Origin: Bradyrhizobium lablabi
Lineage (GTDB): Bacteria; Pseudomonadota; Alphaproteobacteria; Rhizobiales; Xanthobacteraceae
Assembly: GCF_001440475.1 (NCBI RefSeq)
Contig: NZ_LLYB01000081.1
Coordinates: 133,195-176,154 of the forward strand
Reading direction: 5' to 3'
Length of the DNA stretch: 42,960 bases
The notes beneath the pieces are model-generated. The model had not been told where the DNA came from. It searched no databases and was given only the letters and a program-made list of their open reading frames with translations. Made by a program: the position numbers and the translations under genes. Positions within the stretch are counted from its first letter, which is position 1, and each line of letters opens with the position of its first letter. Shown here piece after piece: positions 8,763 to 16,971 of this stretch.

Positions 8763-9874
8763 GACGGCCCCGATCCGAGTATGCGAATCGTCTGGCCGGG
8801 GTGCAGGGCCTGCACGCCTGCTGTGACGACGATTTCCCCGATGTCGATTCCCTGGGAAACTGCCACCAGCGCCTGATTGAAGCGCAGCACGTCGACGTTT
8901 CGCAACGATACGGTGTTTTTTGAGGGATCGACGACCCACACGGCGGGCTGTTGATTTACTCTCGTCAACGCCGTCGCCGGGATTTCAATAATCGGGACCG
9001 CCTCCGTTTCCAAGCGCCCGGTGACGGTTGCGCCAAGACGCATGGCGGGTGGAGGATCCGTCAGGCCAACCTTGACTTCGAAGGTTCGTGTTGCCGGATT
9101 GGCCTGGGGGGCAACTTCGCGGATACGGCCTCGGGCGGTCACCGTGGGATCGTCGGTCAGACTTACACTGATTTCAGGATCGCTCGGCGCCGTTCGGAGG
9201 ACCTGCGCGGGAATGTCGAAGATGGCATCGCGGCCATCCTTGCGGGCAACCCTGACTATGCTTTGTCCAGCTTGGACGACTTCACCCGCCGCGGGACCGG
9301 TTGCCGTCAACACCCCCGGAGCGTCAGCCTTGAGCTCGGTGAAGCCCACCAGATCATGCGCGATCTTGAGTTGGGCCTCGGCCGCGTCGACCTGCGATTG
9401 AGCTGTTTGATGGGCCTGTTTTGCCTGATCGAAGTTGACGTTGGTGGTCCAGCCCTGCCCGAAGAGGGTCTGCTGACGTTCGAATTGATTGCGGGCCTGG
9501 ACCAATTGCCCCTGGGCGGCCGCGAGAGCAGCCTGCGCCTGCCGCAGGCCGTTCATCTCGTTCTGTGGTTCCAGGCGCGCGATAACCTGACCACGCTCCA
9601 CTCGATCTCCGAGCTTGCCGTTGCTCTCGAGAAGCCGACCCCCAATGCGGAACGAAAGCGATACCTCGTCCTCGGCTTCAATTCTGCCGGTGAACGTGAG
9701 TTGCGTTCCTGCTTTACTCTTTTCAACGGTTACGGTTCGAACCGGACGGGTAGCTGGAGCCGCTGTTTCTGTCTCTCGTTGACAGGCTGTAAGCAGCGTC
9801 GGAGCGATCAGAAAAATCAGACCGGCCTGCCGCAGGCGACGAGTTCTCATCAAATGGGAAGCACATGCGGCCAT
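8759..9874 (-). CDS. RND efflux periplasmic adaptor lipoprotein (membrane fusion protein)
   Basis: A 371-residue adaptor. An N-terminal signal peptide ends in a lipobox (LLTAC, Cys31), predicting a lipid-anchored periplasmic protein. Next come a barrel-sandwich half-motif (SLSFRIGGRLLE, then GDRVERGQVIARLEP), a coiled-coil hairpin (about 110-170, rich in Ala, Gln, Glu), the returning lipoyl strand (ADAPGVLTATGPAAGEVVQAGQ, in part) and a beta-barrel (about 220-300). Length fits AcrA-like adaptors. The ATG at 9874 has an AAAGGG ribosome site; an ATG eight codons later would also leave the signal. It is the first gene of the RND-Mrp transcript, about 70 bp downstream of an FNR/FixK-type box. Confidence 0.9.
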   Translation of the reverse strand: MAACASHLMRTRRLRQAGLIFLIAPTLLTACQRETETAAPATRPVRTVTVEKSKAGTQLTFTGRIEAEDEVSLSFRIGGRLLESNGKLGDRVERGQVIARLEPQNEMNGLRQAQAALAAAQGQLVQARNQFERQQTLFGQGWTTNVNFDQAKQAHQTAQSQVDAAEAQLKIAHDLVGFTELKADAPGVLTATGPAAGEVVQAGQSIVRVARKDGRDAIFDIPAQVLRTAPSDPEISVSLTDDPTVTARGRIREVAPQANPATRTFEVKVGLTDPPPAMRLGATVTGRLETEAVPIIEIPATALTRVNQQPAVWVVDPSKNTVSLRNVDVLRFNQALVAVSQGIDIGEIVVTAGVQALHPGQTIRILGSGPS

Positions 9875-9942
9875 GGCTTACACCCTTTTTTGCCTGACCT
9901 GGCTCTTCTTGCCATTCGTTGATCGTCATCGACGGGAGTCCG

Positions 9943-9956
9943 TTGATTTAGATCAA
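9943..9956 (-). promoter_or_regulatory. FNR/FixK-type binding site upstream of the RND-Mrp operon
   Basis: TTGATTTAGATCAA is a perfect match to the FNR/Anr/FixK consensus TTGAT-N4-ATCAA. Its centre lies about 75 bp upstream of the adaptor start codon. A class II activator position (-41.5) would put the transcript start near 9908 and leave a leader of about 34 bases, which is reasonable. Only the site is seen; activation under low oxygen is inferred from the family. Confidence 0.7.
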
Positions 9957-10427
9957 GAGAGATATTGGGACTGGCCTTGGTGTAAAACCCTGTGGGCTGG
10001 ACTAGGCCATAATGGCCAAGATCGCGGACGTGAATTTCCGCGGGTGAACAATTGCGTTCGTTTCCGGCGTGCCGAGATGATCGACGATAAGTACTCCCGC
10101 GGAGAGCCAGGCGAGTTTGGCCGGTGCGTGACGACGAGCGTCACGCTGGGGACGACAACCCGCTATAGCCGATCGTGCCACGATAGCGACGATCTCGCGG
10201 GGCAGGGCGGCATTTTGTAGCGTTTCTTCCAACGCGCGTTGAAATCGTTGAACAATCAAGCGGATTTTGGTTCCGCGGTACGGCTTCTTTCTCCGCGTCC
10301 GAGCGCTCGGATAACAGGCGGTACAACGCAGTACTATGAACGCGCGACGAATGCCCATTTTCGGCCGGATAAGCCCTGGGGGTGCGACCGGCAAGTTATT
10401 GAATTGTTCTTAACCCGTGGCTGTCTG

Positions 10428-10469
10428 TTAATCAGCGGGTCCCAGGTTCGAGCCCTGGTGCGCCCACCA
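10428..10469 (+). other. tRNA 3'-end fragment, probable island attachment-site scar
   Basis: The 42 bases read as the 3' part of a tRNA gene: the 3' half of an anticodon loop and stem (TTAATCAGC), variable loop, a perfect T arm (CCAGG-TTCGAGC-CCTGG), the 3' acceptor strand TGCGCCC, discriminator A and CCA. The 5' half is missing: upstream bases give no acceptor partner GGGCGCA and no D arm at the right distance. The sequence resembles alphaproteobacterial tRNA-Lys(CUU) from memory; the anticodon side has diverged. Tyrosine-recombinase islands duplicate just such 3' ends. Fragment polarity places the island to the left (RND-Mrp side). Confidence 0.7.
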
Positions 10470-10745
10470 TTGCGAAATCAAGCGCTTGCAACGTCTTGAT
10501 CTGAAAGTCGACCGGGAACCGAGCTTTGATTTCGGTGCGCTTTCCTTTGTTTCTGTATCTTCACGCCATGAGGTACAGCGCGCAGATCAATTGCTACAGG
10601 TCAATCCGATGCTTGTCGTAGAATAGGATATCAGCGCGAGCAAAGCGGACGATCTGGAGTCTGAAATCGGCTTTGGGTGAAGAGCATTTCGCGAGCCGGA
10701 CGATGCCTTGCGTCGCCCGGACTGCACCGCGTCCGGACGCGAGTC

Positions 10746-13466
10746 TTATCCAAACTTTGCAAGTAGCGCTGGAAACAGCCTGTCGGGCTTGAACGGGGTC
10801 TCGGTGAAGCGGATGCCGGTGGCGTCGGCAAGCGCGTTCCCCATGGCCGCGGCAACCGGGTTATAGGGGCTCTCGCTCATCGATTTTGCACCCATCGGCC
10901 CCAGTGAATCCGAAGTTTCGGCGAACAGCACCTCGGTGCGCGGCACGTCGGCAAAGCACGGCAGATGATAGTCGCGAAATCTTGCGTTCACCACGCGGCC
11001 ATCGTCGTCGATCACCATCTCCTCATAGAGCGCCGCGCCGAGCGATTGCGCAACACCGCCTTCGATCTGGCCGCGGCACTGCATGGGGTTGGCAAGGCGG
11101 CCGGCATCGGCGGCCTGTACGCTCTTGAGGATCCTGATCTCGCCGGTGCTCTTGTTCACGGCCACGCGGAAACCCTGGACGTTGAAGGCGACGGATCGCG
11201 GCGTGCCTTGCGAGTTGCCGCTGGCCGCGAGTGTCCTTCCCCTGGCGGTTGCCGCGATGGCGAGTTCGTCAAATGACAGGCGCTTGCCGCCGGCAAGCAC
11301 GCCTTCATTCTCCAGAATGCATGAGGTGGCATCGACGCTTGCCACTTCGGCCGCAAATGCCCTGAGCAACGCCGCAAGCGTTTCCGCCGCCGCCTGCGTC
11401 GCCCGGCCGGCCACAAATATCCCCGCGCTGCCATAGGCCCCGGTGTCGTGGCCGCCGTGGGCGGTGTCGGATTGTCTGAGGCAGATGCGGTCGACGGTGG
11501 TCGCAAGCGCTGACGCGGCGACCTGACGGTGCACGGTGCTGGTGCCGTTGCCGAACTCGGCGGTGCCGACGGTGAGGTCAAAGCCGCCGTCATCGCGCAA
11601 CGCGATGGAGCAGTCGGCGAGGTGTCCGGCCGGCGGCACCGTATCGATCATGGTCAGCGCGATGCCTTCGCCGACTAGCCAGTCCGCAGCAAGGGCCGGC
11701 TTTGCGGTGTCGGCCAACAACGCGCGCTCGACCAGGTCGAGGCACTGGTCGAGCCCGTAGGAGCCGTAGATCACGTCACGGTAGCCGGAGTCCGGCGGTG
11801 ACAGCATGGGATCGCCGGGCCTGACGATATTGCGCCGGCGCATCTCGAACGGGCTGATGCCGAGCTGCTTGGCCAGCTCGTCGATGGCGGCTTCCACCGC
11901 GATCAGGGACTGGGGCAGGCCGTAGCCGCGGAAGGCGCCCGCCGGCACCGTGTTGGTATAGGCGGCGATCCCGTCGACCTTCTTGTTCGGGCAATTGTAG
12001 ACGCCGAGAGATTCGGCGAGGGCGTGGAACAGCACCGGGCCGGCATGGTTGCCATAGGCGCCGGTGTTGGAGAGCACGTCGAGCTGCAGCGCGGTGAGCT
12101 TGCCGTCTTTGTCAGCGCCCGCCTTGACAGTGACGCGCATCGGATGCCGTGTCGAGGTCGCGATGAATTGTTCTTCGCGCGTCAGCTCGAACTTGACGGG
12201 GCGGCCGGTCTTTAATGCGGCGAGCGCCAGAATATCCTCGACGAACATTTCCTGCTTGCCGCCAAACCCGCCGCCGACACGCTCGCAGAACACGCGCACC
12301 TTGTCGGACGGGAGATCGAACAGATCAGCCAGCGTGCGGCGGGTCAGGAACGGCACCTGCGTCGAGGAGCGCACATTCAGCACGCCATCGGGGTCGACCC
12401 AGGCGAGGCCGCCATGCGTCTCCAGCGCGGCATGCTGGACCCGCTGGGTGGTGAAGCTGCCTTCGTAGGTCACGGCGGATGCCGCAAGTGCGGACGCGAC
12501 GTCGCCATATTCGCCATGGATTTCCGCGACGATGTTGCGCTGGCCATTGGCCACGCGATGTTCAGGCGTCTTGTCGCCGTGGATCACCGGCGCGCCCTCG
12601 GCAATTGCCTTCACAGGATCGGTCGCAGCGGGCAAAATCTCGTATTCTACCTTGATGCGACGGCACCCTTCTTCCGCAATGGCTTCGCTCTCGGCGATGA
12701 CGGCCGCGACCTTCTGCCCGATGAAGCGGACGATATTGTCGAGCACGCGGGTGTCGTTCGGATCCATCCAGTCGTGCTCGTGGCGCGCGGTCGAGAACAG
12801 CTGGTCCGGCGCATCCTCATGGGTCAGCACCGCATGCACGCCGGCAATTTTCAGCGCGGCACGCGTGTCGATCGAGATGATCCGTGCGTGCGGATGCGGC
12901 GAGCGCAGCATCTTGACGTGCAGCAGGCCTTCGATTGTCGTGTCGAACGTGTAGCGCGCCGTGCCGCGCACCACTTGAGGCCCGGCTGGAGCGGGTAAGC
13001 TCTTGCCAAAGGCCGAGCCGGCAGCAGCCTCCTCGATATTGCTGTTTCCGTCGAGCGCGTCCTCGATCGAGCGATAGCCGGTGCAGCGGCAGATGTTTCC
13101 CTTCAAGGCAACGCCAAGTTCCTGGCGCTGCGCCTGATTCAGCGACGCGCAGGTCAGGATCATGCCCGCGGTACAGAATCCGCACTGAAACCCCTGCGCG
13201 TCGAGAAAGGCCTGCTGCAGCGGATGGAGACCGCCAACGGGCGCAAATCCCTCGATGGTGGTGACGCTGTGGCCCTCCGCGCGGAAGGCGGGGATCAGGC
13301 AGCTATGCACGGGCTCGCCATCGAGCAGCACCGTGCAGGCGCCGCAGTCGCCGGCATCGCAACCCTTCTTGACGCCGAAATGGCCGAGCTCGCGCAGGAA
13401 GGTGCGCAGGCATTGCCCGGCGCGCGGTTGTTCTGAAAACGCTTTTCCGTTGATCTGGAACGCCAT
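10746..13466 (-). CDS. Xanthine-dehydrogenase-family enzyme: fused 2Fe-2S and molybdopterin subunits
   Basis: A 906-residue fusion. Residues 1-160 form a two-cluster ferredoxin domain: C36, C41, C44, C56 for the plant-type cluster and C95, C98, C126, C128 for the second (CGFCTAGM, CRCTGY). After a linker the molybdopterin subunit runs from about 165 to the end (VRGTARYTFD; VGGGFGGKQE for cofactor binding; AFRGYGLPQ). The active-site glutamate is probably E865, although its motif is MSESPY rather than the usual GEPP. The start at 13466 follows the FAD-subunit stop by 2 bp; longer upstream reading is out-of-frame sequence of that gene. Likely oxidises a purine or related heterocycle, given the divergent 8-oxoguanine-deaminase-like gene; substrate not provable here. 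Confidence 0.87.
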   Translation of the reverse strand: MAFQINGKAFSEQPRAGQCLRTFLRELGHFGVKKGCDAGDCGACTVLLDGEPVHSCLIPAFRAEGHSVTTIEGFAPVGGLHPLQQAFLDAQGFQCGFCTAGMILTCASLNQAQRQELGVALKGNICRCTGYRSIEDALDGNSNIEEAAAGSAFGKSLPAPAGPQVVRGTARYTFDTTIEGLLHVKMLRSPHPHARIISIDTRAALKIAGVHAVLTHEDAPDQLFSTARHEHDWMDPNDTRVLDNIVRFIGQKVAAVIAESEAIAEEGCRRIKVEYEILPAATDPVKAIAEGAPVIHGDKTPEHRVANGQRNIVAEIHGEYGDVASALAASAVTYEGSFTTQRVQHAALETHGGLAWVDPDGVLNVRSSTQVPFLTRRTLADLFDLPSDKVRVFCERVGGGFGGKQEMFVEDILALAALKTGRPVKFELTREEQFIATSTRHPMRVTVKAGADKDGKLTALQLDVLSNTGAYGNHAGPVLFHALAESLGVYNCPNKKVDGIAAYTNTVPAGAFRGYGLPQSLIAVEAAIDELAKQLGISPFEMRRRNIVRPGDPMLSPPDSGYRDVIYGSYGLDQCLDLVERALLADTAKPALAADWLVGEGIALTMIDTVPPAGHLADCSIALRDDGGFDLTVGTAEFGNGTSTVHRQVAASALATTVDRICLRQSDTAHGGHDTGAYGSAGIFVAGRATQAAAETLAALLRAFAAEVASVDATSCILENEGVLAGGKRLSFDELAIAATARGRTLAASGNSQGTPRSVAFNVQGFRVAVNKSTGEIRILKSVQAADAGRLANPMQCRGQIEGGVAQSLGAALYEEMVIDDDGRVVNARFRDYHLPCFADVPRTEVLFAETSDSLGPMGAKSMSESPYNPVAAAMGNALADATGIRFTETPFKPDRLFPALLAKFG

Positions 13467-13468
13467 CT

Positions 13469-14290
13469 CTAGGCCGCGCTCTGCAATTCGCCGCGGATTT
13501 CCTCCGCCAGCCGCAGCGTCATGTGCTTGCGCCATATCGGGCTGCCATGCACGTCGGTATGATAAAGCTCGTCGGGGACGCGATGCAGGATCGTGGCACG
13601 AAGCTCGGCCGCTTGCGGGATACTGGTGAAGGGCAATTGCATCGGTCGCGCTGTCGAAGCCGTCACCGTCAATGCAAATGTACCGTCCGCGGCGACGCTG
13701 CCGATCAGGAGCGCCGCGGACCGCCCGACCGGTGTCAGCGAGATCTGCCGGAACGCCGAACGCCGCCTCAGCGCGGCAAGCGGAATATCGATCTGCCGCA
13801 AGAGATCGCCATTCGAGAGCACATTTTGCTGGCTGCCGGTGACGAAATCGGCGACGGAAATTCTCCGCTCGCTGCCATCGGCCTGCCAAATGGTGGCGAC
13901 GCCATCGAGCGCCGACGTCAAGGAGATCATCGGACCGGCCGGCAGCGACATGCAGATGTTGCCGCCAACGGTCGCAGTCTTCCAGATCTTGAAGGATGCA
14001 AGGAACGCGCGGCAGCACTGGCCGATAAGAGGCGCTGCAATCCAGTCTGGCGGGCAGGAAAGTGCGTCGAGTTGAGCGACGGTGCAGGTCGCCGCGATCG
14101 AAAGCCCGGTTTCGCTGACAGTCAGCGCCGGCCATTTCAGGTCGGTGAGATCGATCAGCCGCTTCAAATGGTCCTGTGGTTCCGAGAACAGCCAAGTCCC
14201 GCCCGCGAGCCAAGCATCGCCTGCCGTCCAAACCGGCAGATCGGTCCGGCTCGCAGGGTGAACAACCTCGCCGATGGTGTTCAAGTCCAT
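13469..14290 (-). CDS. Xanthine-dehydrogenase-family FAD-binding subunit
   Basis: A 273-residue CoxM/XdhB-type flavoprotein. FAD contacts are seen in DAWLAGGTWLFSEP (AGGT motif, about residues 28-32) and in TVGGNICMSLPAGPM (about 105-120, the second phosphate-binding loop). The C-terminal part (about 170-265) is the CO-dehydrogenase flavoprotein C-terminal domain. It should pass electrons from the 2Fe-2S clusters of the next gene to NAD or another acceptor. It is first in a two-gene operon, divergent from the amidohydrolase over a 115-bp gap. Slightly shorter than the usual 280-300 residues but with no obvious break. Confidence 0.85.
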   Translation of the reverse strand: MDLNTIGEVVHPASRTDLPVWTAGDAWLAGGTWLFSEPQDHLKRLIDLTDLKWPALTVSETGLSIAATCTVAQLDALSCPPDWIAAPLIGQCCRAFLASFKIWKTATVGGNICMSLPAGPMISLTSALDGVATIWQADGSERRISVADFVTGSQQNVLSNGDLLRQIDIPLAALRRRSAFRQISLTPVGRSAALLIGSVAADGTFALTVTASTARPMQLPFTSIPQAAELRATILHRVPDELYHTDVHGSPIWRKHMTLRLAEEIRGELQSAA

Positions 14291-14332
14291 GGATGCGCTA
14301 CGCTTTCAACAGGCCCCATCTCGCACTATGAA

Positions 14333-14344
14333 GTCTTGCAAGAC
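14333..14344. promoter_or_regulatory. 12-bp perfect palindrome in a divergent promoter region
   Basis: GTCTTGCAAGAC is a perfect 12-bp palindrome in the 115-bp gap between the divergent FAD-subunit gene and the amidohydrolase gene. Nearby lies a second small palindrome (GCAATTGC, near 14370). It could be an operator for a dimeric regulator of both transcripts. No regulator gene adjoins it, and a 12-mer palindrome may occur by chance. Confidence 0.35.
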
Positions 14345-14405
14345 AAGCGCCAATTGTCAGCGGTTCCGGCAATTGCAGGGCAGGCGGACGAGGAGACAGC
14401 AGGAT

Positions 14406-15755
14406 ATGGACCCAACGCAAGCGATCTGGATCAGGGATCCCCTTGCCATTCTTGCCGATGGCGCCGAGCGCGGCGTCGTGGTCAAGGGCGGCAAGATCGT
14501 CGAACTGGTGGGAAAAGGCATGCAGCCTGCCACGGCTGACGTGATCGCCTTCGATGCCGGCGCGCATGTTGTGCTGCCGGGGCTGATCAATACGCATCAC
14601 CATTTCTACCAGACGCTGACGCGGGCGCTGCCGGCAGCGCTGGACCGCGAGTTGTTTCCCTGGCTGCAGGCGCTCTATCCCGTGTGGGCGCGGCTGACGC
14701 CGGAGGCGCTTGATCTCGGCGTCACCGTGGCGATGTCGGAACTCCTGCTGTCCGGCTGCACGATGACAACCGACCATCACTATGTGTTTCCAACCGGCCT
14801 TGAAGAGGCCGTCGATATTGAGGTTGCTGCCGCAAGCCGGCTTGGCCTTCGGGTGCTGTTGACGCGCGGTTCGATGAACCGCTCGCAGAAGGACGGCGGG
14901 CTACCGCCAGACAGCGTGGTGCAGGATGAGGACACGATCCTTGCCGACAGCGAGCGCGTGGTTGCAAAGCACCATCAGCGCGGCGAGGAGGCCATGGTTC
15001 AGATCGCGCTCGCGCCATGTTCGCCGTTTTCGGTGACGACCTCGCTGATGCGCGCAACCGCTGAGCTTGCGGAAAAGCTTGACGTTCGCTTGCACACCCA
15101 TCTCGCCGAGACCGAGGACGAGAACCGTTTTTGCGAACAGATGCATCATTGCCGGCCGCTCGATTATCTCGAGGATTGCGGCTGGCTCAATGCGCGGACC
15201 TGGCTTGCGCACGGCATCTTCTTCAACGCGGACGAAATGAAGCGCCTCGGCAAGGCAAGGACGGCGATCAGCCATTGCGCCTGCAGCAACCAGATTCTTG
15301 GCTCCGGCTGCTGCCCCGTTTGCGAAATGGAAGACGCGGGCGTGAAAATCGGGCTTGGCGTCGATGGTTCGGCCTCCAACGACCAATCCAACCTGATGCA
15401 GGAAGTACGCGCGGCGTTCCTGCTGCAGCGGGCGCGCTATGGCGTCGCCCGCGTCAGCCACAAGGATGCGCTGCGCTGGGCGACGAAAGGCTCGGCTGCC
15501 TGCGTCGGCCGGCCGGAACTCGGTGAAATCGCGGCCGGGAAGGCTGCCGATCTGGCGCTGTTCAAGCTCGACGAATTGCGCTTTTCCGGCCATGGCGATC
15601 CCCTGGCCGCGCTGGTGCTATGCGGCGCGCATCGCGCCGATCGGGTCATGATCGCCGGAAAATGGGCCGTCGTCGATGGGGCGATTCCCGGGCTCGACGT
15701 ATCAGATCTGATCCGGCGCCACAGCGCCGCCACGCGCGCCATGCACGCGGGATAA
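14406..15755 (+). CDS. 8-oxoguanine deaminase-like amidohydrolase
   Basis: A 449-residue amidohydrolase of the AtzB/TrzA/8-oxoguanine deaminase group. Metal and catalytic residues are H64 and H66 (NTHHHF), H232 and E235 (HTHLAE), H269 (AHGIF) and D320 (GVDGSASND). The GVDGSASNDQSNL stretch and SHCACSNQILGSG are typical of 8-oxoguanine deaminases, which release ammonia and give urate. I started at the ATG at 14406 behind GGAGACAGCAGGAT; residues further upstream are not family-like. It is divergent from the xanthine-dehydrogenase pair and convergent with the BMP importer. Alternative: another aminohydrolase on s-triazines or guanine-like rings; the purine context favours the first reading. Confidence 0.8.
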   Translation: MDPTQAIWIRDPLAILADGAERGVVVKGGKIVELVGKGMQPATADVIAFDAGAHVVLPGLINTHHHFYQTLTRALPAALDRELFPWLQALYPVWARLTPEALDLGVTVAMSELLLSGCTMTTDHHYVFPTGLEEAVDIEVAAASRLGLRVLLTRGSMNRSQKDGGLPPDSVVQDEDTILADSERVVAKHHQRGEEAMVQIALAPCSPFSVTTSLMRATAELAEKLDVRLHTHLAETEDENRFCEQMHHCRPLDYLEDCGWLNARTWLAHGIFFNADEMKRLGKARTAISHCACSNQILGSGCCPVCEMEDAGVKIGLGVDGSASNDQSNLMQEVRAAFLLQRARYGVARVSHKDALRWATKGSAACVGRPELGEIAAGKAADLALFKLDELRFSGHGDPLAALVLCGAHRADRVMIAGKWAVVDGAIPGLDVSDLIRRHSAATRAMHAG

Positions 15756-15771
15756 GCCAACGAAAACGGCC

Positions 15772-15789
15772 CGGGCGTTTCCGCCCGGA
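15772..15789. terminator. Hairpin between convergent genes, probable bidirectional terminator
   Basis: A 7-bp perfect GC-rich stem (CCGGGCG / CGCCCGG) with a TTTC loop sits in the 54-bp gap between the convergent amidohydrolase and BMP substrate-binding genes. AAAA lies just upstream on the plus strand, which becomes a U-run for the minus-strand transcript; the plus-strand U-run is poor. Confidence 0.65.
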
Positions 15790-15809
15790 CCGCCTTCGTT
15801 CGATCCGGC

Positions 15810-16886
15810 TTACTTGCCCGGAATCTTGTCGTCGATGCCCTTTACGTAAAAGTTCATGCCGAGCACCTGGCCGTCGTCGAGATGGGTGCCGGCCTTGCAT
15901 TCGACTTCCTTGCCGTCCTGGGCCGTGATCGGACATTTGAACGGCAACAGCTTGCCTTCCTTGATCGCCGCCTCGGCCTCTTCCGCCATCTTCTTCACGT
16001 CGTCGGGCATGTTGAGGTAGGGCGCCATCACGAGCATCTTCTCCTTGAGACCGGCCCATTGGTCTTCCGACTTCCAGGTGCCCTCGAGCTCCGCCTTGAC
16101 GCGGGCGATGTAGTAGGGGCCCCAATTGTTCATGATCGAGGTGAGCTGCGCCTTTGGCCCGAACTTGATCATTTCGGAATCCTGGCCGAACGCCAGCTTG
16201 CCGCGCTCGGCGGCGACCTGCATCGCCGCGGGGCTGTCGGTGTGCTGCATGATGATGTCCGCGCCCTGGTCGATCAGCGCCTTGGCGGCGTCCGCTTCCT
16301 TGCCGGGGTCGAACCAGGTATTGACCCAGATGATCTTGACTTTGATGTTCGGATTGATGGTTTGCGCCGCCAGCATCGTGGCGTTGATGCCGGAAATGAC
16401 CTCTGGGATCGGGAACGAGGCGATATAGCCGAGCACGCCGGTCTTGGACATCTTGCCGGCGATCAGGCCCTGAATGTGGCGGCCTTCATAAAACCTGCCG
16501 GAATAGGTCGAGACGTTCTTGTCGCGCTTGTAGCCGGTGGCGTGCTCGAAATGCACGTTGGGATATTTCCTGGCGACCTTCAGCGTCGGCTCCATGTAGC
16601 CGAACGAGGTCGTGAAGATCAGCTTGTTGCCGGCGCGGGCGAGTTGCTCGATCGAGCGCTCGGAGTCAGGGCCCTCGCTGACGTTCTCCAGATAGGTCGT
16701 CTCGACCTTGTCGCCGAACTCCTTCAGCATGGCGAGACGCCCGAGGTCGTGCTGGTAGGTCCAGCCGAGATCGCCGACCGGGCCGAGATAGATGAAACCA
16801 ACCTTGAGCTTGTCGGCGGCGGATGCGCCAAAGCTCACGCTGGCTGCCACCACCGCTGCGGCCGCGGCAAGAAGGATCTTTCTCAT
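15810..16886 (-). CDS. BMP-family ABC transporter substrate-binding protein
   Basis: A 358-residue secreted protein with a Sec signal (MRKILLAAAAAVVAASVSFG, cleavage likely after ASA near residue 23) and no lipobox cysteine. The mature protein starts KLKVGFIYLGPVGDLGWT; the GDLGWT motif is typical of Bmp/Med nucleoside- and purine-binding lipoproteins. The start at 16886 has an AGGAGA ribosome site; codons upstream are not signal-like. It is the last gene of the ATPase-permease-permease-SBP operon and ends at the hairpin terminator. Neighbouring deaminases and molybdenum hydroxylase suggest a purine base, nucleoside or oxidised purine as ligand. Confidence 0.85.
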   Translation of the reverse strand: MRKILLAAAAAVVAASVSFGASAADKLKVGFIYLGPVGDLGWTYQHDLGRLAMLKEFGDKVETTYLENVSEGPDSERSIEQLARAGNKLIFTTSFGYMEPTLKVARKYPNVHFEHATGYKRDKNVSTYSGRFYEGRHIQGLIAGKMSKTGVLGYIASFPIPEVISGINATMLAAQTINPNIKVKIIWVNTWFDPGKEADAAKALIDQGADIIMQHTDSPAAMQVAAERGKLAFGQDSEMIKFGPKAQLTSIMNNWGPYYIARVKAELEGTWKSEDQWAGLKEKMLVMAPYLNMPDDVKKMAEEAEAAIKEGKLLPFKCPITAQDGKEVECKAGTHLDDGQVLGMNFYVKGIDDKIPGK

Positions 16887-16971
16887 TGCGCTCTCCTGAC
16901 ACTGACGGGCGACTGTCTCTCCCGCAGCGCGGCGCCCCGTCGCGCACGCCAAGGGTACATCACTTTCGGAC

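Larger units (their letters stand above)
9875..10745. other. Gene-free stretch between the RND-Mrp operon and the xanthine-dehydrogenase genes
   Basis: About 870 bp without a convincing coding region. Open frames here (for example on the minus strand around 10002-10394) show no family resemblance or credible start context. The stretch contains the FNR-type box and the tRNA 3' fragment described separately. The remaining sequence, including 10470-10745, shows no recognisable gene, repeat or strong terminator; such junk-like DNA is common at island edges. Confidence 0.6.

Noticed and set aside
8951..9922. Plus-strand open frame of 323 codons
   Set aside because: Antisense to the adaptor lipoprotein gene, whose signal peptide, lipoyl and coiled-coil features are clear.
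10002..10394. Minus-strand frame of 130 codons in the gene-free stretch
   Set aside because: No family resemblance, no ribosome site, and it runs through island-edge DNA.
10380..10469. A complete tRNA gene ending at 10469
   Set aside because: A weak partner for the acceptor stem exists near 10380, but the spacing is 90 bases without a long variable arm and there is no D arm, so only the 3' part is real.
13466..14231. N-terminal extension of the XDH-type protein to about 1160 residues
   Set aside because: The extra residues come from another frame of the FAD-subunit gene, which is clearly coding; the ferredoxin domain starts at 13466.
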